This document shows, piece after piece, positions 35,601-44,469 of a stretch of DNA of 64,000 nt. The stretch covers positions 62,001 through 126,000 of the forward strand of contig NZ_FOTI01000002.1 of the NCBI RefSeq assembly GCF_900114545.1. Direction: 5' to 3'. Origin of the DNA: Halanaerobium salsuginis (lineage in GTDB: Bacteria > Bacillota > Halanaerobiia > Halanaerobiales > Halanaerobiaceae). A program made the translations under genes and the position numbers. The notes below the pieces were generated by a model. The model searched no databases and was not told the origin of the DNA. It worked only from the letters and a program-made list of their open reading frames with translations. Position 1 is the stretch's first letter. Each line of letters starts with the position of its first letter.

Positions 35601-36806
35601 TTCATGCTGAGAAGGATTAAGACCTGTAGTTTCTAAATCAAATACAACAAACTCTGTTTCTGTAAAATCAGCCGGATAAGGATTATGAATAATCGGCTCC
35701 CCATCATCAACTAAATAAGCTTCCACACCATAAATAATTTGAATACCATGTTTTTTACCCGCTTGATAAGCATCTGGAAATGCCTGCACAACTCCATGAT
35801 CAGTAATTGCTATTGCTTCATGCCCCCAATCAGCAGCCCGTTTAACAACATCTTTAACATTAATTACAGAATCCATTGCACTCATCTGGGTATGAAGATG
35901 CAGTTCAACTCTTTTCTGCTCAGCAGTATCTTCACGTTCAGTTTTGGGAAGAGTAGTAAGATCATTAAAGATAATACCCCATTCTTTACTATAGGGATCA
36001 AACGCTACTTTTCCTCTTATTTTAAGATGCTGACCTTTCTTTAAATTATCTAAAAAATCGTCTTTTTCATCACTAAAAGTTTTAGCAGAAATTGAACTAT
36101 CATAGTCAGTTATTTTTAAAATATAAAGATAACTGCCTTTTCTAGTTTTTCTAACTTCAATATCAAATAAGTCAGCTTCAACTATTACAGAAGGAATTTC
36201 AGTATTTAAATCTATTAAATCATGGGTTGACTGTCCTCTAATTACTCGACCATACCTTTTCGACTGCGGCCGTGATCTGCGCTTATTATGAGCAGGTGGC
36301 GCTTCTCTTTGAACAGTTTGCTGCCTATTTTGAATTTTTTCTGCTACTAAGTTCGAATTTTCTTCAATCTCAGCCAGAAAATCTCCATTATGCACAGCAA
36401 CTTTTTTAATTGCTGGTAAATATTTATTAATGTTATTTTCTAAAAATTTGATTACTTTAGGCTGAGATAATTCTTTTTTTGCCATTTTAGTTTCTAATTT
36501 AAGATGAAGCTGATCATCTTCCAAAAATAGCTGAGCTCTCTTAAGCCAATTACTACTAAAAGAAAAAGAAGCTTGAAAGTTATTGATAACCTGTGGCCAA
36601 ATTAAAAATAATTCTTCTTCCAGGCTTAAGTCAGTAATAATTTTAATATCATAGCCCTTTTCAGCCAGTTTTAAGTTATCTTCTATTTTAACTGCTAAAT
36701 TATGATCAGCTGCATCTGCAACACAATAAACAATTTTATCTCTTTTATTACAGATTAAATATTTAGCTAAACTATTATTTTTTTGCAGAGTTAGGGCTTT
36801 AACCAT
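32604..36806 (-). CDS. polC: DNA polymerase III, PolC type (Gram-positive replicase)
   Basis: The replicative polymerase of low-GC Firmicutes has 1400 residues here. Domains in order: N-terminal region, OB fold (about residue 200-280), PHP domain begun by VELHLHTQMSAMD, and an inserted DnaQ-type proofreading exonuclease. The exonuclease motifs are VVFDLETTGLNPSQHEIIEI, VAHNADFDYGFI and HHRALDDAVATAEVL. Then come the rest of PHP, the palm with catalytic VPDIDLNFSGEYQ, fingers, and a C-terminal SLFGG beta-clamp-like end. Exonuclease and polymerase aspartates are present. A zinc-ribbon CPECSNYEF...CPECGSKY sits between exonuclease and palm. The start is ATG 36806. PolC itself marks the genome as Firmicutes-type or a relative. 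Confidence 0.97.
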   Translation of the reverse strand: MVKALTLQKNNSLAKYLICNKRDKIVYCVADAADHNLAVKIEDNLKLAEKGYDIKIITDLSLEEELFLIWPQVINNFQASFSFSSNWLKRAQLFLEDDQLHLKLETKMAKKELSQPKVIKFLENNINKYLPAIKKVAVHNGDFLAEIEENSNLVAEKIQNRQQTVQREAPPAHNKRRSRPQSKRYGRVIRGQSTHDLIDLNTEIPSVIVEADLFDIEVRKTRKGSYLYILKITDYDSSISAKTFSDEKDDFLDNLKKGQHLKIRGKVAFDPYSKEWGIIFNDLTTLPKTEREDTAEQKRVELHLHTQMSAMDSVINVKDVVKRAADWGHEAIAITDHGVVQAFPDAYQAGKKHGIQIIYGVEAYLVDDGEPIIHNPYPADFTETEFVVFDLETTGLNPSQHEIIEIGAVKIKNGKKIAEFNSFIDPGVKIPAKITEITGINQSMVAGAPGLKEVINDFINFADQGVLVAHNADFDYGFIRSALQKLAIEKSDYTVLDTLGLARALVKDSRNHKLNTLAKYFGVDLENHHRALDDAVATAEVLTNLLELAENEQCSSLMEINHLISKIDWKDLRPFHAIIIAKNKTGLENLYKLVSISHLENFYKKPRILKSKLLQHREGLIIGSACEAGQIYQAFVNNRPKSEIKKIARLYDYLELQPLGNNAFLIPDKVNSKTDLQEINKKIYQLGQELNKPVVATTDAHFLDPKDSIFREILQTGQGFNDADQQPPIYFRTTAEMLAEFDYFGSEIAEEVVVKNPNRILAEIENIKPIPDGLYTPEIEGAEEEIRQMSYARAHQFYGESLPEIVINRLEKELNSIIENGFAVIYLIAHKLVKKSLDDGYLVGSRGSVGSSFVATMTEITEVNPLPPHYRCPECSNYEFIEDGSAGTGVDLPDKVCPECGSKYIKDGFDIPFEVFMGFKGDKVPDIDLNFSGEYQGKIHKYTEEFFGRDYVYKAGTISTIADRTAFGFVKNYLDEKNKEVKRAEIDRLVNGCTGVRRTTGQHPGGLMIVPKANNIFDFSPIQHPANDQETDIRTTHFDYHSISGRILKLDLLGHDDPTTIRILQDMTGVKPADIPLDDPDTMSIFANTDNLGVDPEVLGTDIGTLGIPEFGTSFVQQMLRDTRPTTFAELIRISGLSHGTDVWLNNAQDIIRKGQAELAEVISVRDDIMNYLLQKKLEPSTAFWIMEHVRKGKGLSDEEEKAMRENNVPGWYIDSCKKIKYMFPKAHAAAYVMMAYRIAYFKVHYPAAFYTAYFSIKADDFDAQLACNGLEKVKFTIKELEAKGNDLTAKESGTLTVLRIVLEAMLRGIEFLAVDIYKSKATRFVKINDNQLLPPLISLQGLGKSAAESVVVERQKSDFTSIEELANRTSLTSTVIEVLREHGSLAGMPERNQLSLFGG

Positions 36807-36837
36807 TAAATATTCCTCTCTCTTTCTATATATATTC

Positions 36838-37890
36838 TTAAAGTTTTTTAATTTCTTTAATTAGCTCTGGTAAAAGATCACTTTCTTTTACTTTTTTAAT
36901 AATTTTCCCTGATTTAAAAATTAAACCTTCATTTATACCGCCAGCAATTCCTATGTCTGCTCCTCTGGCCTCACCAGGTCCATTAACAGCACATCCCATC
37001 ACAGCTACTTTTATTTCTTTATTAATTTGGCTTAACTCTCGTTCTACCTGTTCAGCTAAAGCTATCAAATCAATATTAGTCCGGCCACAGGTTGGACATG
37101 AAATAATTTCTACACCACGTCTCCTAATCCCGAGAGAGTTCAAAATTTGCCAACCCACCTTAACCTCTTCTACCGGGTCTCCAGTTAGTGAAACCCGTAG
37201 TGTATCACCCAGACCTTGAGTTAACAAAGAAGCAATCCCGGCAGCAGACTTTATTGTTCCTCGCCAGGGAGTTCCCGATTCAGTAATTCCAATATGAAAA
37301 GGATAAGCAACCTGATCTGCCATTAATTGATAAGCAGCAAGAGTTGTTGCTATATTAGTTGCTTTCAGGGAAATTACAATTTGATCAAAGTCATTAGCTT
37401 CTAGAATTCTGACATTCTCCAAAGCACTTTCAACCAACGCTTCTGCTGTTGGTCCACCATATTTTTTTAATAAACTTTTAGCCAGTGAGCCAGAATTACT
37501 GCCCACCCTAATTGGTATTTTATTTTCCCGACAGGCAATAGCCACTTCCTTGACTCTCTTTTCATTTCCAATATTACCTGGATTTATTCTTAAAGCATCA
37601 ACACCATTTTCCACTGCTATTAAAGCAAGCTTATAATCAAAATGAATATCTGCTACTAAAGGCAGACTTATTTTTTCTTTTATTTTTTTTAAAGCAGCTG
37701 CAGCTTTTTTATCTGGAACTGCAACCCGGATAATTTCACAACCAGCTGCACTAAGTTTTCTAATTTGTTTTACAGTCGCTTCAACATCTTCTGTTTTAGT
37801 ATTACACATTGATTGAACAGAAATTGGAGCATCTCCTCCAATTGCTTGTTTACCAAAAAATACTTTTTTACTATTTCTGCGGTTAAACAT
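36838..37890 (-). CDS. ispG: 4-hydroxy-3-methylbut-2-en-1-yl diphosphate synthase
   Basis: This [4Fe-4S] enzyme catalyses the penultimate step of the methylerythritol phosphate isoprenoid pathway. The 350-residue two-domain form has a TIM barrel with PISVQSMCNTKTEDVEATV and the iron-sulfur ligands in SCPTCGRTNIDL and VMGCAVNGPGEAR. It has the short form without the plant-type insert. The start is ATG 37890. It sits directly after rseP and dxr, so two pathway genes (dxr, ispG) are close together. Confidence 0.96.
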   Translation of the reverse strand: MFNRRNSKKVFFGKQAIGGDAPISVQSMCNTKTEDVEATVKQIRKLSAAGCEIIRVAVPDKKAAAALKKIKEKISLPLVADIHFDYKLALIAVENGVDALRINPGNIGNEKRVKEVAIACRENKIPIRVGSNSGSLAKSLLKKYGGPTAEALVESALENVRILEANDFDQIVISLKATNIATTLAAYQLMADQVAYPFHIGITESGTPWRGTIKSAAGIASLLTQGLGDTLRVSLTGDPVEEVKVGWQILNSLGIRRRGVEIISCPTCGRTNIDLIALAEQVERELSQINKEIKVAVMGCAVNGPGEARGADIGIAGGINEGLIFKSGKIIKKVKESDLLPELIKEIKKL

Positions 37891-37926
37891 AATTCACCTC
37901 AATCTATTTTGCTAAAAATATAATTA

Positions 37927-39003
37927 CTAATTAAAGAAGCTGCGCATAACATCCTGATAAACTATAAAAATCATCAATACAATTAAAACTGCAAATCCAA
38001 TCATATGAACATAACTTTCTTTTTTGGGATCAACTGGTTTTCCTCTTAAAAGCTCAATAATTATAAATAAGATTCTTCCTCCGTCTAAGGCTGGGAAAGG
38101 CAGCAGATTAATAATTCCTAGATTAATGCTAATTACAGCTGTCCAGGTCATAACATTTAAAAGACCTGTTCTGGCAGCCTGACCAATTATAGAAGCTATC
38201 ATAATCGGCCCACCTAAATCTTTAGTTGAAGCATCTTTAAAAACTTGAACAAAACCCAGAATAGTCATTTTAAATACATAATAAGTCTGATAAGCTCCCA
38301 ACTTTATCGCCTTAAAAGGAGAAATTTGCTCTCTAACTAAACGAGGATAAACACCAATTACTCCCCGGCCATCTTCTTCATCAGCTCTAGTCATAACTTC
38401 TAGTTGACTAATCTGTCCATTACGCTGATAACTAATAGTTATCTTTTCTGCTGGATGACTAGCAATTATAGATGCCATATCTGACCAGCTGTTTACTTTC
38501 TGATCATCAATAGCCAGGATCTTGTCGTTAGGCCGCAAACCAGCTCGAGCTGCTGGCTGTTCCGGGATTATTTCTCCTAAAATTGCTCCCTGTTCAGTTT
38601 GAACAGGGATTCCAAAAACTGTAAATGCTAAAATAAAAATAATCAGAGCCAATAAAAAATTCATTACTGGTCCCATAAAAATTACTGCAAATCTTTTCCA
38701 GGCAGCTTTTTGAGTAAATAATCGACCAGCTGTTTTGGCTTCTTGATAAGTTTCCTGTTCTGATTCCGGCATGGTCTCATCAGCAGGAAATTCTCCTACC
38801 ATATTGCAGAAACCTCCCAGAGGAATAATTCTTAATGAATAAACAGTCTCTCCCCATTGACGCGAAATAATTTTAGGACCAAACCCAAGTGCAAATTCCG
38901 AAACCATAATATCAGATTTTTTAGCAGTTATATAATGACCAAACTCGTGAATAAAGACAAGGATTCCTAGTACAATTATAAAAGAAACAAAAGTTAAAAC
39001 CAT
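37927..39003 (-). CDS. rseP: Intramembrane zinc metalloprotease RseP (site-2 protease)
   Basis: This membrane protease cleaves anti-sigma factors and signal-peptide remnants. The 358-residue protein has the zinc motif VFIHEFGHYITAK in the first helix, a periplasmic PDZ domain at about residues 150-220 (AARAGLRPNDKILAIDDQKV), and the third zinc ligand in LLPFPALDGGRI. Four membrane segments are visible. It overlaps dxr by 10 nt. In Firmicutes its targets include sigma-factor regulators; in a diderm it may also serve envelope stress, but no sigma or anti-sigma gene is nearby. Confidence 0.94.
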   Translation of the reverse strand: MVLTFVSFIIVLGILVFIHEFGHYITAKKSDIMVSEFALGFGPKIISRQWGETVYSLRIIPLGGFCNMVGEFPADETMPESEQETYQEAKTAGRLFTQKAAWKRFAVIFMGPVMNFLLALIIFILAFTVFGIPVQTEQGAILGEIIPEQPAARAGLRPNDKILAIDDQKVNSWSDMASIIASHPAEKITISYQRNGQISQLEVMTRADEEDGRGVIGVYPRLVREQISPFKAIKLGAYQTYYVFKMTILGFVQVFKDASTKDLGGPIMIASIIGQAARTGLLNVMTWTAVISINLGIINLLPFPALDGGRILFIIIELLRGKPVDPKKESYVHMIGFAVLIVLMIFIVYQDVMRSFFN

Positions 39004-40145
39004 TCTTTAATTACCTCCACTGCTAAACTCCTTGCTCTATGATCAGCAGCTAAAATAGCTTCTAAATCAGGTTTAGTTATGTTTTGATGTTTATCTAACA
39101 CACTAGCTACAACTCTGCTGATTGCTAGAAATGGAATCTGCCCTTTTAAAAAACTAAAAACTGCTATTTCATTAGCCGCATTTAAAGCAGTTGGAAAAGT
39201 ACCGCCGGCTTTACCAGCTGTATAAGCATATTTTAGAGCCGGGAATTTATCACTATCTGTCTGGTAGAATTCCAATGCTGCTACATCTGCCAATGAAAAT
39301 TCTGCATGCTTATTATTTGCTTTTCTAGCCGGATAAGTTAAACAATATTGAATAGGCATTTTCATATCAGCTGGTCCCAATTCTGCTAGAATTGTACCAT
39401 CGACCAGACTGATTAAAGAATGAACTACACTCTGAGGATGAACCACAGTATCTATTTTTTCATAAGGACAGTCAAAAAGCCAGTGTGCTTCAATAACTTC
39501 TAAGCCCTTATTCATCAAAGAAGCTGAATCTATAGTTATTTTACTGCCCATTTTCCAATTTGGGTGTTGTAAAGCATCTTCAACTGAAACAGATTTAAGT
39601 TCTGATTTTGAATAAGCAAAAAAAGGTCCACCTGAAGCTGTTAGTAAAATGCGATCAAGATCGGCTCGATGACCTTCTAAGAGCTGAAAGATTGCATTAT
39701 GTTCACTATCAACTGGAAGTAATTTAATTCCTTTTTTGCGGACTAAATCCATTAAAATAGAGCCCCCACTGACCAGACTTTCTTTATTAGCTAAGGCAAT
39801 ATCATTACCAGCAGAAGCAGCAGCCAGAGAAGGTTTTAAACCAGCAAAACCTACAATAGCATTTAAAACAAGATCAACACTCTCCGCTGCTGCTGTTGTA
39901 AGTTCTGCTTGACCGCTTAAAACTTCAGTATTTGAGTCACTAAGTCTATTTTTTAAGTCGTCAGCTGCAGTTTGATCAGCTACAGCTACAAATTCAGGCT
40001 GATAAATTTTAATTTGTTTTTCTAAAAGATCAATATTCTGATTGGCAGTTAAAACTTTAACCTGCCAATTATTAAGCTGACTAATAACAGATAAAGTCTG
40101 TGTACCAACAGAACCTGTTGAGCCTAAAATACTTATCGTTTTCAT
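38994..40145 (-). CDS. dxr: 1-deoxy-D-xylulose 5-phosphate reductoisomerase
   Basis: The first committed enzyme of the methylerythritol phosphate pathway converts DXP to MEP with NADPH. Of 383 residues, the nucleotide-binding SILGSTGSVGTQTLSV, the LANKESLVSGG motif, LPVDSEHNAIFQ and GGPFFAYSKSEL, and the metal-binding MGSKITIDSASLMNKGLEVIEAH region (key motif ITIDSASLMNKG) are intact. The start is ATG 40145 behind GAGGTG. It is the usual cdsA-dxr-rseP neighbour, although here an AI-2E-type permease gene separates it from cdsA. Confidence 0.97.
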   Translation of the reverse strand: MKTISILGSTGSVGTQTLSVISQLNNWQVKVLTANQNIDLLEKQIKIYQPEFVAVADQTAADDLKNRLSDSNTEVLSGQAELTTAAAESVDLVLNAIVGFAGLKPSLAAASAGNDIALANKESLVSGGSILMDLVRKKGIKLLPVDSEHNAIFQLLEGHRADLDRILLTASGGPFFAYSKSELKSVSVEDALQHPNWKMGSKITIDSASLMNKGLEVIEAHWLFDCPYEKIDTVVHPQSVVHSLISLVDGTILAELGPADMKMPIQYCLTYPARKANNKHAEFSLADVAALEFYQTDSDKFPALKYAYTAGKAGGTFPTALNAANEIAVFSFLKGQIPFLAISRVVASVLDKHQNITKPDLEAILAADHRARSLAVEVIKEWF

Positions 40146-40180
40146 TTTTCCACCTCATATAAATAAAAAATAATCTCAAT

Positions 40181-41242
40181 TTAGTTTTTAATATTAATTA
40201 AATCAGAATCAGTAATAGCTTTAATTATTACCAAAAAAGCTGGGCCAACAATAAAACCAATTGTACCCAAAATTCTATAGCCAGCAAAAAGAGCAATCAT
40301 TGTTGCTAAGGGATGCAGGCCTAAATTTTTACCCATAATCTTACCTTCAGAAGCTGATCTAACAGCTGATAAAAACACATGTAAAAAGAAGAGAGCAATA
40401 GCTTGCCCAAAATTTGATGAAAGTATTGAAATAATTATCCAGGGATAAAAAAGCAAAGCAGGTCCAATAATCGGAATTAAATCTAATAAAGCTGCGGCAG
40501 CTCCAACAATTAAAGCATATTCATTACCAATAATTTTAACTCCGATTCCAGCTATAATACCTGTAATTGAAATTAACATTAGCATTGCTCTAATATAACC
40601 AATTGCGGAAAGATTTAGCTGTGTAAAAACATTGGCGATATTTGGCTGGACATCAGCAGGAAAAAGATCAATTAAAAATTCTTTAATTACATCCCTATCT
40701 CTACTAATAAAGAAAGTGGCAATAAAAGCAATAAAAAGTATAGTAAACATACTGGGCAATTTAGTTAAAAAATCAAGTACATAATTAATTATCGAAATCA
40801 AACCATCTCTAATCCCGTTATATAAAAGCTGGAAGTTACTATTAATAGCATCTTTTATCTGCTCAGAAATATCCCAATTTTCCAGAAAAGTTTCCAGCTG
40901 GTTGTTCTGCTCAGTTAACCAGCGCAGTTGAGTGTCTAAAGAGCGATAATCCGGTAAATTATGTAACAATCTTGTTAATTCAAGATAACCCTGTGCTCCT
41001 CCAATAATAATTAAAGTTATTAAAATAACTATAACTAAAATTAAAACTATTAAAACTGAAAAGCCACGATGAAGCGGCAGTCTTTTATCAATAAAATCAA
41101 CAATCGGATTAATTAAACTTGCTATTACAGCAGCTATTATAAAAGGGGTAAAATAAATAAAAACATGTTTTAAAACTATTAATCCCACCGTTAAAGCCAA
41201 AAACATGATAAAATATTTTATATACCACTTATCTAATGTCAT
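40181..41242 (-). CDS. AI-2E family transporter / putative permease
   Basis: An integral membrane protein of 353 residues with about eight hydrophobic segments in the PerM/YdiK/AI-2E arrangement. It has two N-terminal helices (about residues 12-45), a long soluble region (80-160), then C-terminal helices including FIVGPAFLVIIKA. Substrates in this family range from autoinducer-2 to Na+ or H+ antiport and are not predictable. ATG 41242 is chosen because GGGGTGA lies 5 nt upstream; a GTG three codons earlier overlaps the cdsA stop by 4 nt. Its insertion between cdsA and dxr is not the common arrangement. Confidence 0.8.
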   Translation of the reverse strand: MTLDKWYIKYFIMFLALTVGLIVLKHVFIYFTPFIIAAVIASLINPIVDFIDKRLPLHRGFSVLIVLILVIVILITLIIIGGAQGYLELTRLLHNLPDYRSLDTQLRWLTEQNNQLETFLENWDISEQIKDAINSNFQLLYNGIRDGLISIINYVLDFLTKLPSMFTILFIAFIATFFISRDRDVIKEFLIDLFPADVQPNIANVFTQLNLSAIGYIRAMLMLISITGIIAGIGVKIIGNEYALIVGAAAALLDLIPIIGPALLFYPWIIISILSSNFGQAIALFFLHVFLSAVRSASEGKIMGKNLGLHPLATMIALFAGYRILGTIGFIVGPAFLVIIKAITDSDLINIKN

Positions 41243-41247
41243 TTTGC

Positions 41248-42072
41248 TCACCCCAGTAAAATGTATAAGATATAATAGGTGAATGGAGCTGTAAAAATAA
41301 AGCTATCAAACCTATCTAAAATTCCGCCATGACCAGGAAGTATATTCCCGGTGTCTTTAATTTGAAAATCTCTTTTTAAGCAAGATTCAAATAGATCCCC
41401 CATTATTGCTACTATCGGAAACAATAAAGCAAAAAATATAAAATAAAAGTTTAAAATTCCAGTTAATAAACCTACAACAATTATAAAAATAGCTGTAGTT
41501 GCTATTCCACCTATAGCTCCAGCAATAGTTTTATTAGGGCTAATTAAAGGCGCCAGAGGGCGACTGCCAAATTTCTTCCCAATAAAATAAGCTCCTGTAT
41601 CAGTTAACCAGGTTGCAATTAAAACAAACCAGAGAGCTGAAGTGTTAAAAAATGGTTCAGAATTAAAATCTCGTAAAAAGACTGCAAAAGACAGTCCTCC
41701 CCCAATATAGATAATACCTAAAAATTGATAACTAATATTTTTAAAAAATTCATCTTGCTGGTAATTAGATATATTATAAAGATAAAGACAAAATAAAGTT
41801 AAAAATAAAATAGCACCATAAGGTAGATAATTATAATGATTACTAATTAAATAAGCATTAAAAACTATCAAAACAGCAGTTAGGTTTAATAAAAAATATA
41901 AAAGTTTGCTTTTCACTTCAATAATTCTAGAAAATTCTCTAATGCCAAGTATAACCAGAGCAGCAGCAGTCATAAAAAAAGTAAATGAACCTGAAAAAAC
42001 AAGAATTAATAATAAAACAATTCCAATCACTGCACTAATAACTCTTTTTTTAAGCATGGTTATCACTGGCAT
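41248..42072 (-). CDS. cdsA: Phosphatidate cytidylyltransferase (CDP-diglyceride synthase)
   Basis: This membrane enzyme makes CDP-diacylglycerol from phosphatidate and CTP. The 274-residue protein has eight or so membrane segments and the family signature near the C-terminus: GDLFESCLKRDFQIKDTGNI followed by PGHGGILDRFDS. It overlaps the uppS stop. ATG 42072 has GGTGG upstream; a second ATG at 42057 (MLKKRVIS) overlaps the uppS stop by exactly 8 nt and is an alternative. The gene lies in the standard uppS-cdsA cluster. Confidence 0.95.
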   Translation of the reverse strand: MPVITMLKKRVISAVIGIVLLLILVFSGSFTFFMTAAALVILGIREFSRIIEVKSKLLYFLLNLTAVLIVFNAYLISNHYNYLPYGAILFLTLFCLYLYNISNYQQDEFFKNISYQFLGIIYIGGGLSFAVFLRDFNSEPFFNTSALWFVLIATWLTDTGAYFIGKKFGSRPLAPLISPNKTIAGAIGGIATTAIFIIVVGLLTGILNFYFIFFALLFPIVAIMGDLFESCLKRDFQIKDTGNILPGHGGILDRFDSFIFTAPFTYYILYILLG

Positions 42073-42769
42073 TTAAGCCACCAAAGCGACGTTCTCTTGC
42101 TCTAAAATCAATAATTGCCTGATTAAAATCATTTTCAGTAAAATCAGGCCAAAATTTTTCAGTAAAATATAATTCAGCATAAGCAGACTGCCAGAGCAAA
42201 AAATTACTTAATCTCTGGTCTCCACCAGTTCTAATCATCAGCTCTACTTCCTTCAAATCTGAATTATATAGATATTTTGCAAAAGTAATTTCATCTATTT
42301 GTTCAGCTGAAATTTTTCCTGCCTGACTATCAGCTGAAATTTGCTTAACAGCATCAATTATTTCTGCTCTTCCCCCATAATTAAAAGCAATATTTAAAGT
42401 AAGCCCATCATTAGAACTAGATTTTGCTTCAATCTCTTCTATTTCATCTATTAACTTTTTAGTTAAAGCATTTTTACGACCTACAAAGTTAACCTTTACA
42501 TTATTTGCCAGCAAATCGCTAACTTCTTCCTGCAGTGTTCTTCTCATTAAAGCAAGCAAAAAACTCACCTCAGCTTGAGGCCTTTTCCAATTTTCTGTAG
42601 AAAAAGCATATACAGTTAGCATCTTCAGCTCAATTTGAGCTGCATATTTTACAATTTTTTTAAGAGTTTTTACTCCTGCTTTATGGCCTTCACGCCGCGG
42701 TAACTGTTTTTGCTGTGCCCAGCGGCCGTTGCCATCCATGATTATTGCAACATGTTTAGGCAGATACAT
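42050..42769 (-). CDS. uppS: Undecaprenyl diphosphate synthase (cis-prenyltransferase)
   Basis: It makes the C55 lipid carrier for peptidoglycan and other surface polymers. Its 239 residues include IIMDGNGRWAQQKQLPRREGHKAG (catalytic Asp in MDGNGRWA), YAFSTENWKRP, LNIAFNYGGRAEI and DLMIRTGGDQRLSNFLLWQ-like C-terminal motifs, visible as MIRTGGDQRLSNFLLWQSAY. The start is ATG 42769 with GGAAGG upstream. Length and motif order are typical. Confidence 0.96.
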   Translation of the reverse strand: MYLPKHVAIIMDGNGRWAQQKQLPRREGHKAGVKTLKKIVKYAAQIELKMLTVYAFSTENWKRPQAEVSFLLALMRRTLQEEVSDLLANNVKVNFVGRKNALTKKLIDEIEEIEAKSSSNDGLTLNIAFNYGGRAEIIDAVKQISADSQAGKISAEQIDEITFAKYLYNSDLKEVELMIRTGGDQRLSNFLLWQSAYAELYFTEKFWPDFTENDFNQAIIDFRARERRFGGLNASDNHA

Positions 42770-42797
42770 TAAACCATTCCTTCCAATTAACTAATTA

Positions 42798-42816
42798 CCC
42801 CCTCAAGACAAGGGGG
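42798..42816. promoter_or_regulatory. GC-rich hairpin between the small ORF and uppS
   Basis: CCCCCT pairs with AGGGGG (6 bp, 7-nt loop) in an otherwise AT-rich gap. There is no T run after it on the minus strand, so it is a pause or processing site at best rather than a clear terminator. Confidence 0.3.
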
Positions 42817-42823
42817 ATTAACT

Positions 42824-43036
42824 TTAACTATTATATTGAAAAGACCAGACTACTTCATAGATCTGATTTTTTAATTTTAATCTAAGTATTCTTTTTTGAC
42901 CAGGATTCTCTAACTGATCAATACTTTTTAATGGAGGTTTTATCTGAGTAAGGTGATAGTCCAGCTTATTTTTTTCTAAAAATTCAATTAAACTGTCCAG
43001 AGGAGCAGCTAAAAATCTTTCTGCTACAAAGTCCAT
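42824..43036 (-). CDS. Hypothetical protein of 70 residues between frr and uppS
   Basis: I do not recognise this protein. It starts at ATG 43036, one base after the frr stop, with GGAAG upstream, so it is probably translationally coupled to frr. It has two helical amphipathic stretches (MDFVAERFLAAPLDSLIEFL and a basic-to-mixed second half), a KPPLKSIDQLENPGQKRILR segment, and ends ...YEVVWSFQYNS. There are no cysteines, no signal peptide and no membrane helix. The coupling and clean frame favour a real gene; the position is normally empty in Firmicutes. It may be a lineage-specific small translation or cell-wall factor, but this is a guess from location only. Confidence 0.55.
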   Translation of the reverse strand: MDFVAERFLAAPLDSLIEFLEKNKLDYHLTQIKPPLKSIDQLENPGQKRILRLKLKNQIYEVVWSFQYNS

Positions 43037-43037
43037 C

Positions 43038-43595
43038 TTAAACTTCCATTAATTCTTTTTCTTTCTTTTCAACCAAATCATTGATCTTACCAATATGTTT
43101 ATCAGTTAGTTCCTGAACATTTTCCAGACCACGATGCAGATTATCTTCAGAAATTTCAGCTTCTTCTTCCAACATTTCTAGTTCATCATTGGCATCTCGG
43201 CGGATAGCTCTAATTGCGACTCTCCCTTTTTCTGCTTTATCATGCAGAACTTTAACCAGTTCTTTTCTTCTTTCTTCAGTCAACTGTGGAATATTAATTC
43301 TAATTACACTACCATCATTACTCGGATTCAAACCAAGATTTTCCTGTAAAATAGCCTTCTCAATTGTTTCAATATTATTTTTATCCCAGGGCTCAATTAC
43401 AATTTGTCTTGCTTCAGGCGCAACAACCTTGGCCATCTGTTGAATTGGCGTTGGAACCCCATAATTACTTGCCTTGATGTTAGCTACTAAAGAAGGACGT
43501 GCTCTTCCTGTTCTAATTGTATTTAAATCCTCTTTAGTTGATTCAATAGCTTTTTCCATCCTATTTTCAGTTTCTTTCATAACTTCTTTAAACAT
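43038..43595 (-). CDS. frr: Ribosome recycling factor
   Basis: It splits post-termination ribosomes with EF-G. The 185-residue protein shows the motifs NTIRTGRARPSLVANI, YGVPTPIQQMA, IEPWDKNNIETIEKAI, RINIPQLTEERRKEL and RRDANDELE. The start is ATG 43595 behind GGGGAGG. It is preceded by pyrH in the standard order. Confidence 0.97.
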   Translation of the reverse strand: MFKEVMKETENRMEKAIESTKEDLNTIRTGRARPSLVANIKASNYGVPTPIQQMAKVVAPEARQIVIEPWDKNNIETIEKAILQENLGLNPSNDGSVIRINIPQLTEERRKELVKVLHDKAEKGRVAIRAIRRDANDELEMLEEEAEISEDNLHRGLENVQELTDKHIGKINDLVEKKEKELMEV

Positions 43596-43632
43596 AATTA
43601 TGCCTCCCCTAAAATATTAATTAAATAATAAT

Positions 43633-44352
43633 TTAACTAACTGAAGTACCAATATTTTCGCCTAAAAGAACCCGCTTAATATTGCCTTCTTTTTTAACTG
43701 CAAATACTTTCAAAGGTATTTTATTATCCATACAGAGAGAAACAGCAGTAAAGTCCATTACCCTTAAAGAATTATTTAATAGATCGATATAACTGAGATG
43801 TTCATGTTTTTTAGCATCCTCATTTATTGCTGGATCAGAATCATAAATACCATCAACATTTTTTGCCATTAAAATTGCATCAGCTGAAATTTCTGCAGCC
43901 CTTAGAGCTGCTGTTGTATCAGTTGAGAAAAATGGATTACCAGTTCCAGCAGCAAAGATGACTACCCGACCTTTTTCCAGATGACGAATTGCTCTCCGTC
44001 TAATATAAGGCTCAGCTATCTGGCGCATTTCAATTGCAGATTGGACTCGAGTTTCTATATCAAATTTTTCAATAGCATCCTGTAAAGCCATTGCATTAAT
44101 AACTGTTGCCAGCATCCCCATGTAATCTGCAGTGCCGCGGTCCATCCCTTTAGCACTACCGGCAATACCTCTAAAAATATTACCTCCACCAACTACAACT
44201 GCCATTTCTACAGCGGTTGATTTAACAACATCACTAATTTCAGCAGCTATTTTTTTTATCATTACAGGGTCAATTCCAAAACCATTATTCCCTGCCAGAG
44301 CTTCACCACTAATTTTCAGCAGTATTCTTGAGTAAACTGGTTTTTCTGTCAT
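43633..44352 (-). CDS. pyrH: UMP kinase
   Basis: This hexameric bacterial UMP kinase makes UDP. Its 239 residues include [88 protein letters not shown] (the acceptor loop [11 protein letters not shown]) and [11 protein letters not shown]. The start is ATG 44352 behind GGAGGT. It lies between tsf and frr as usual, after a terminator that follows tsf. Confidence 0.97.
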   Translation of the reverse strand: MTEKPVYSRILLKISGEALAGNNGFGIDPVMIKKIAAEISDVVKSTAVEMAVVVGGGNIFRGIAGSAKGMDRGTADYMGMLATVINAMALQDAIEKFDIETRVQSAIEMRQIAEPYIRRRAIRHLEKGRVVIFAAGTGNPFFSTDTTAALRAAEISADAILMAKNVDGIYDSDPAINEDAKKHEHLSYIDLLNNSLRVMDFTAVSLCMDNKIPLKVFAVKKEGNIKRVLLGENIGTSVS

Positions 44353-44434
44353 TATTTAATTAACCTCCATTAAATATTATTCTCTAATCTTTAGCTAATT
44401 CCTTTATTTATTAAAAACAAATTTACTTAAAAAA

Positions 44435-44460
44435 AGAGAACACTACTGCCAGTGCTCTCT
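44435..44460 (-). terminator. Terminator between tsf and pyrH
   Basis: AGAGAGCACT pairs with AGTGTTCTCT (one G.U pair), 6-nt loop, followed on the minus strand by TTTTTTTAAG. It lies 10 nt past the tsf stop. Confidence 0.88.
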
Positions 44461-44469
44461 TTTTAATTA

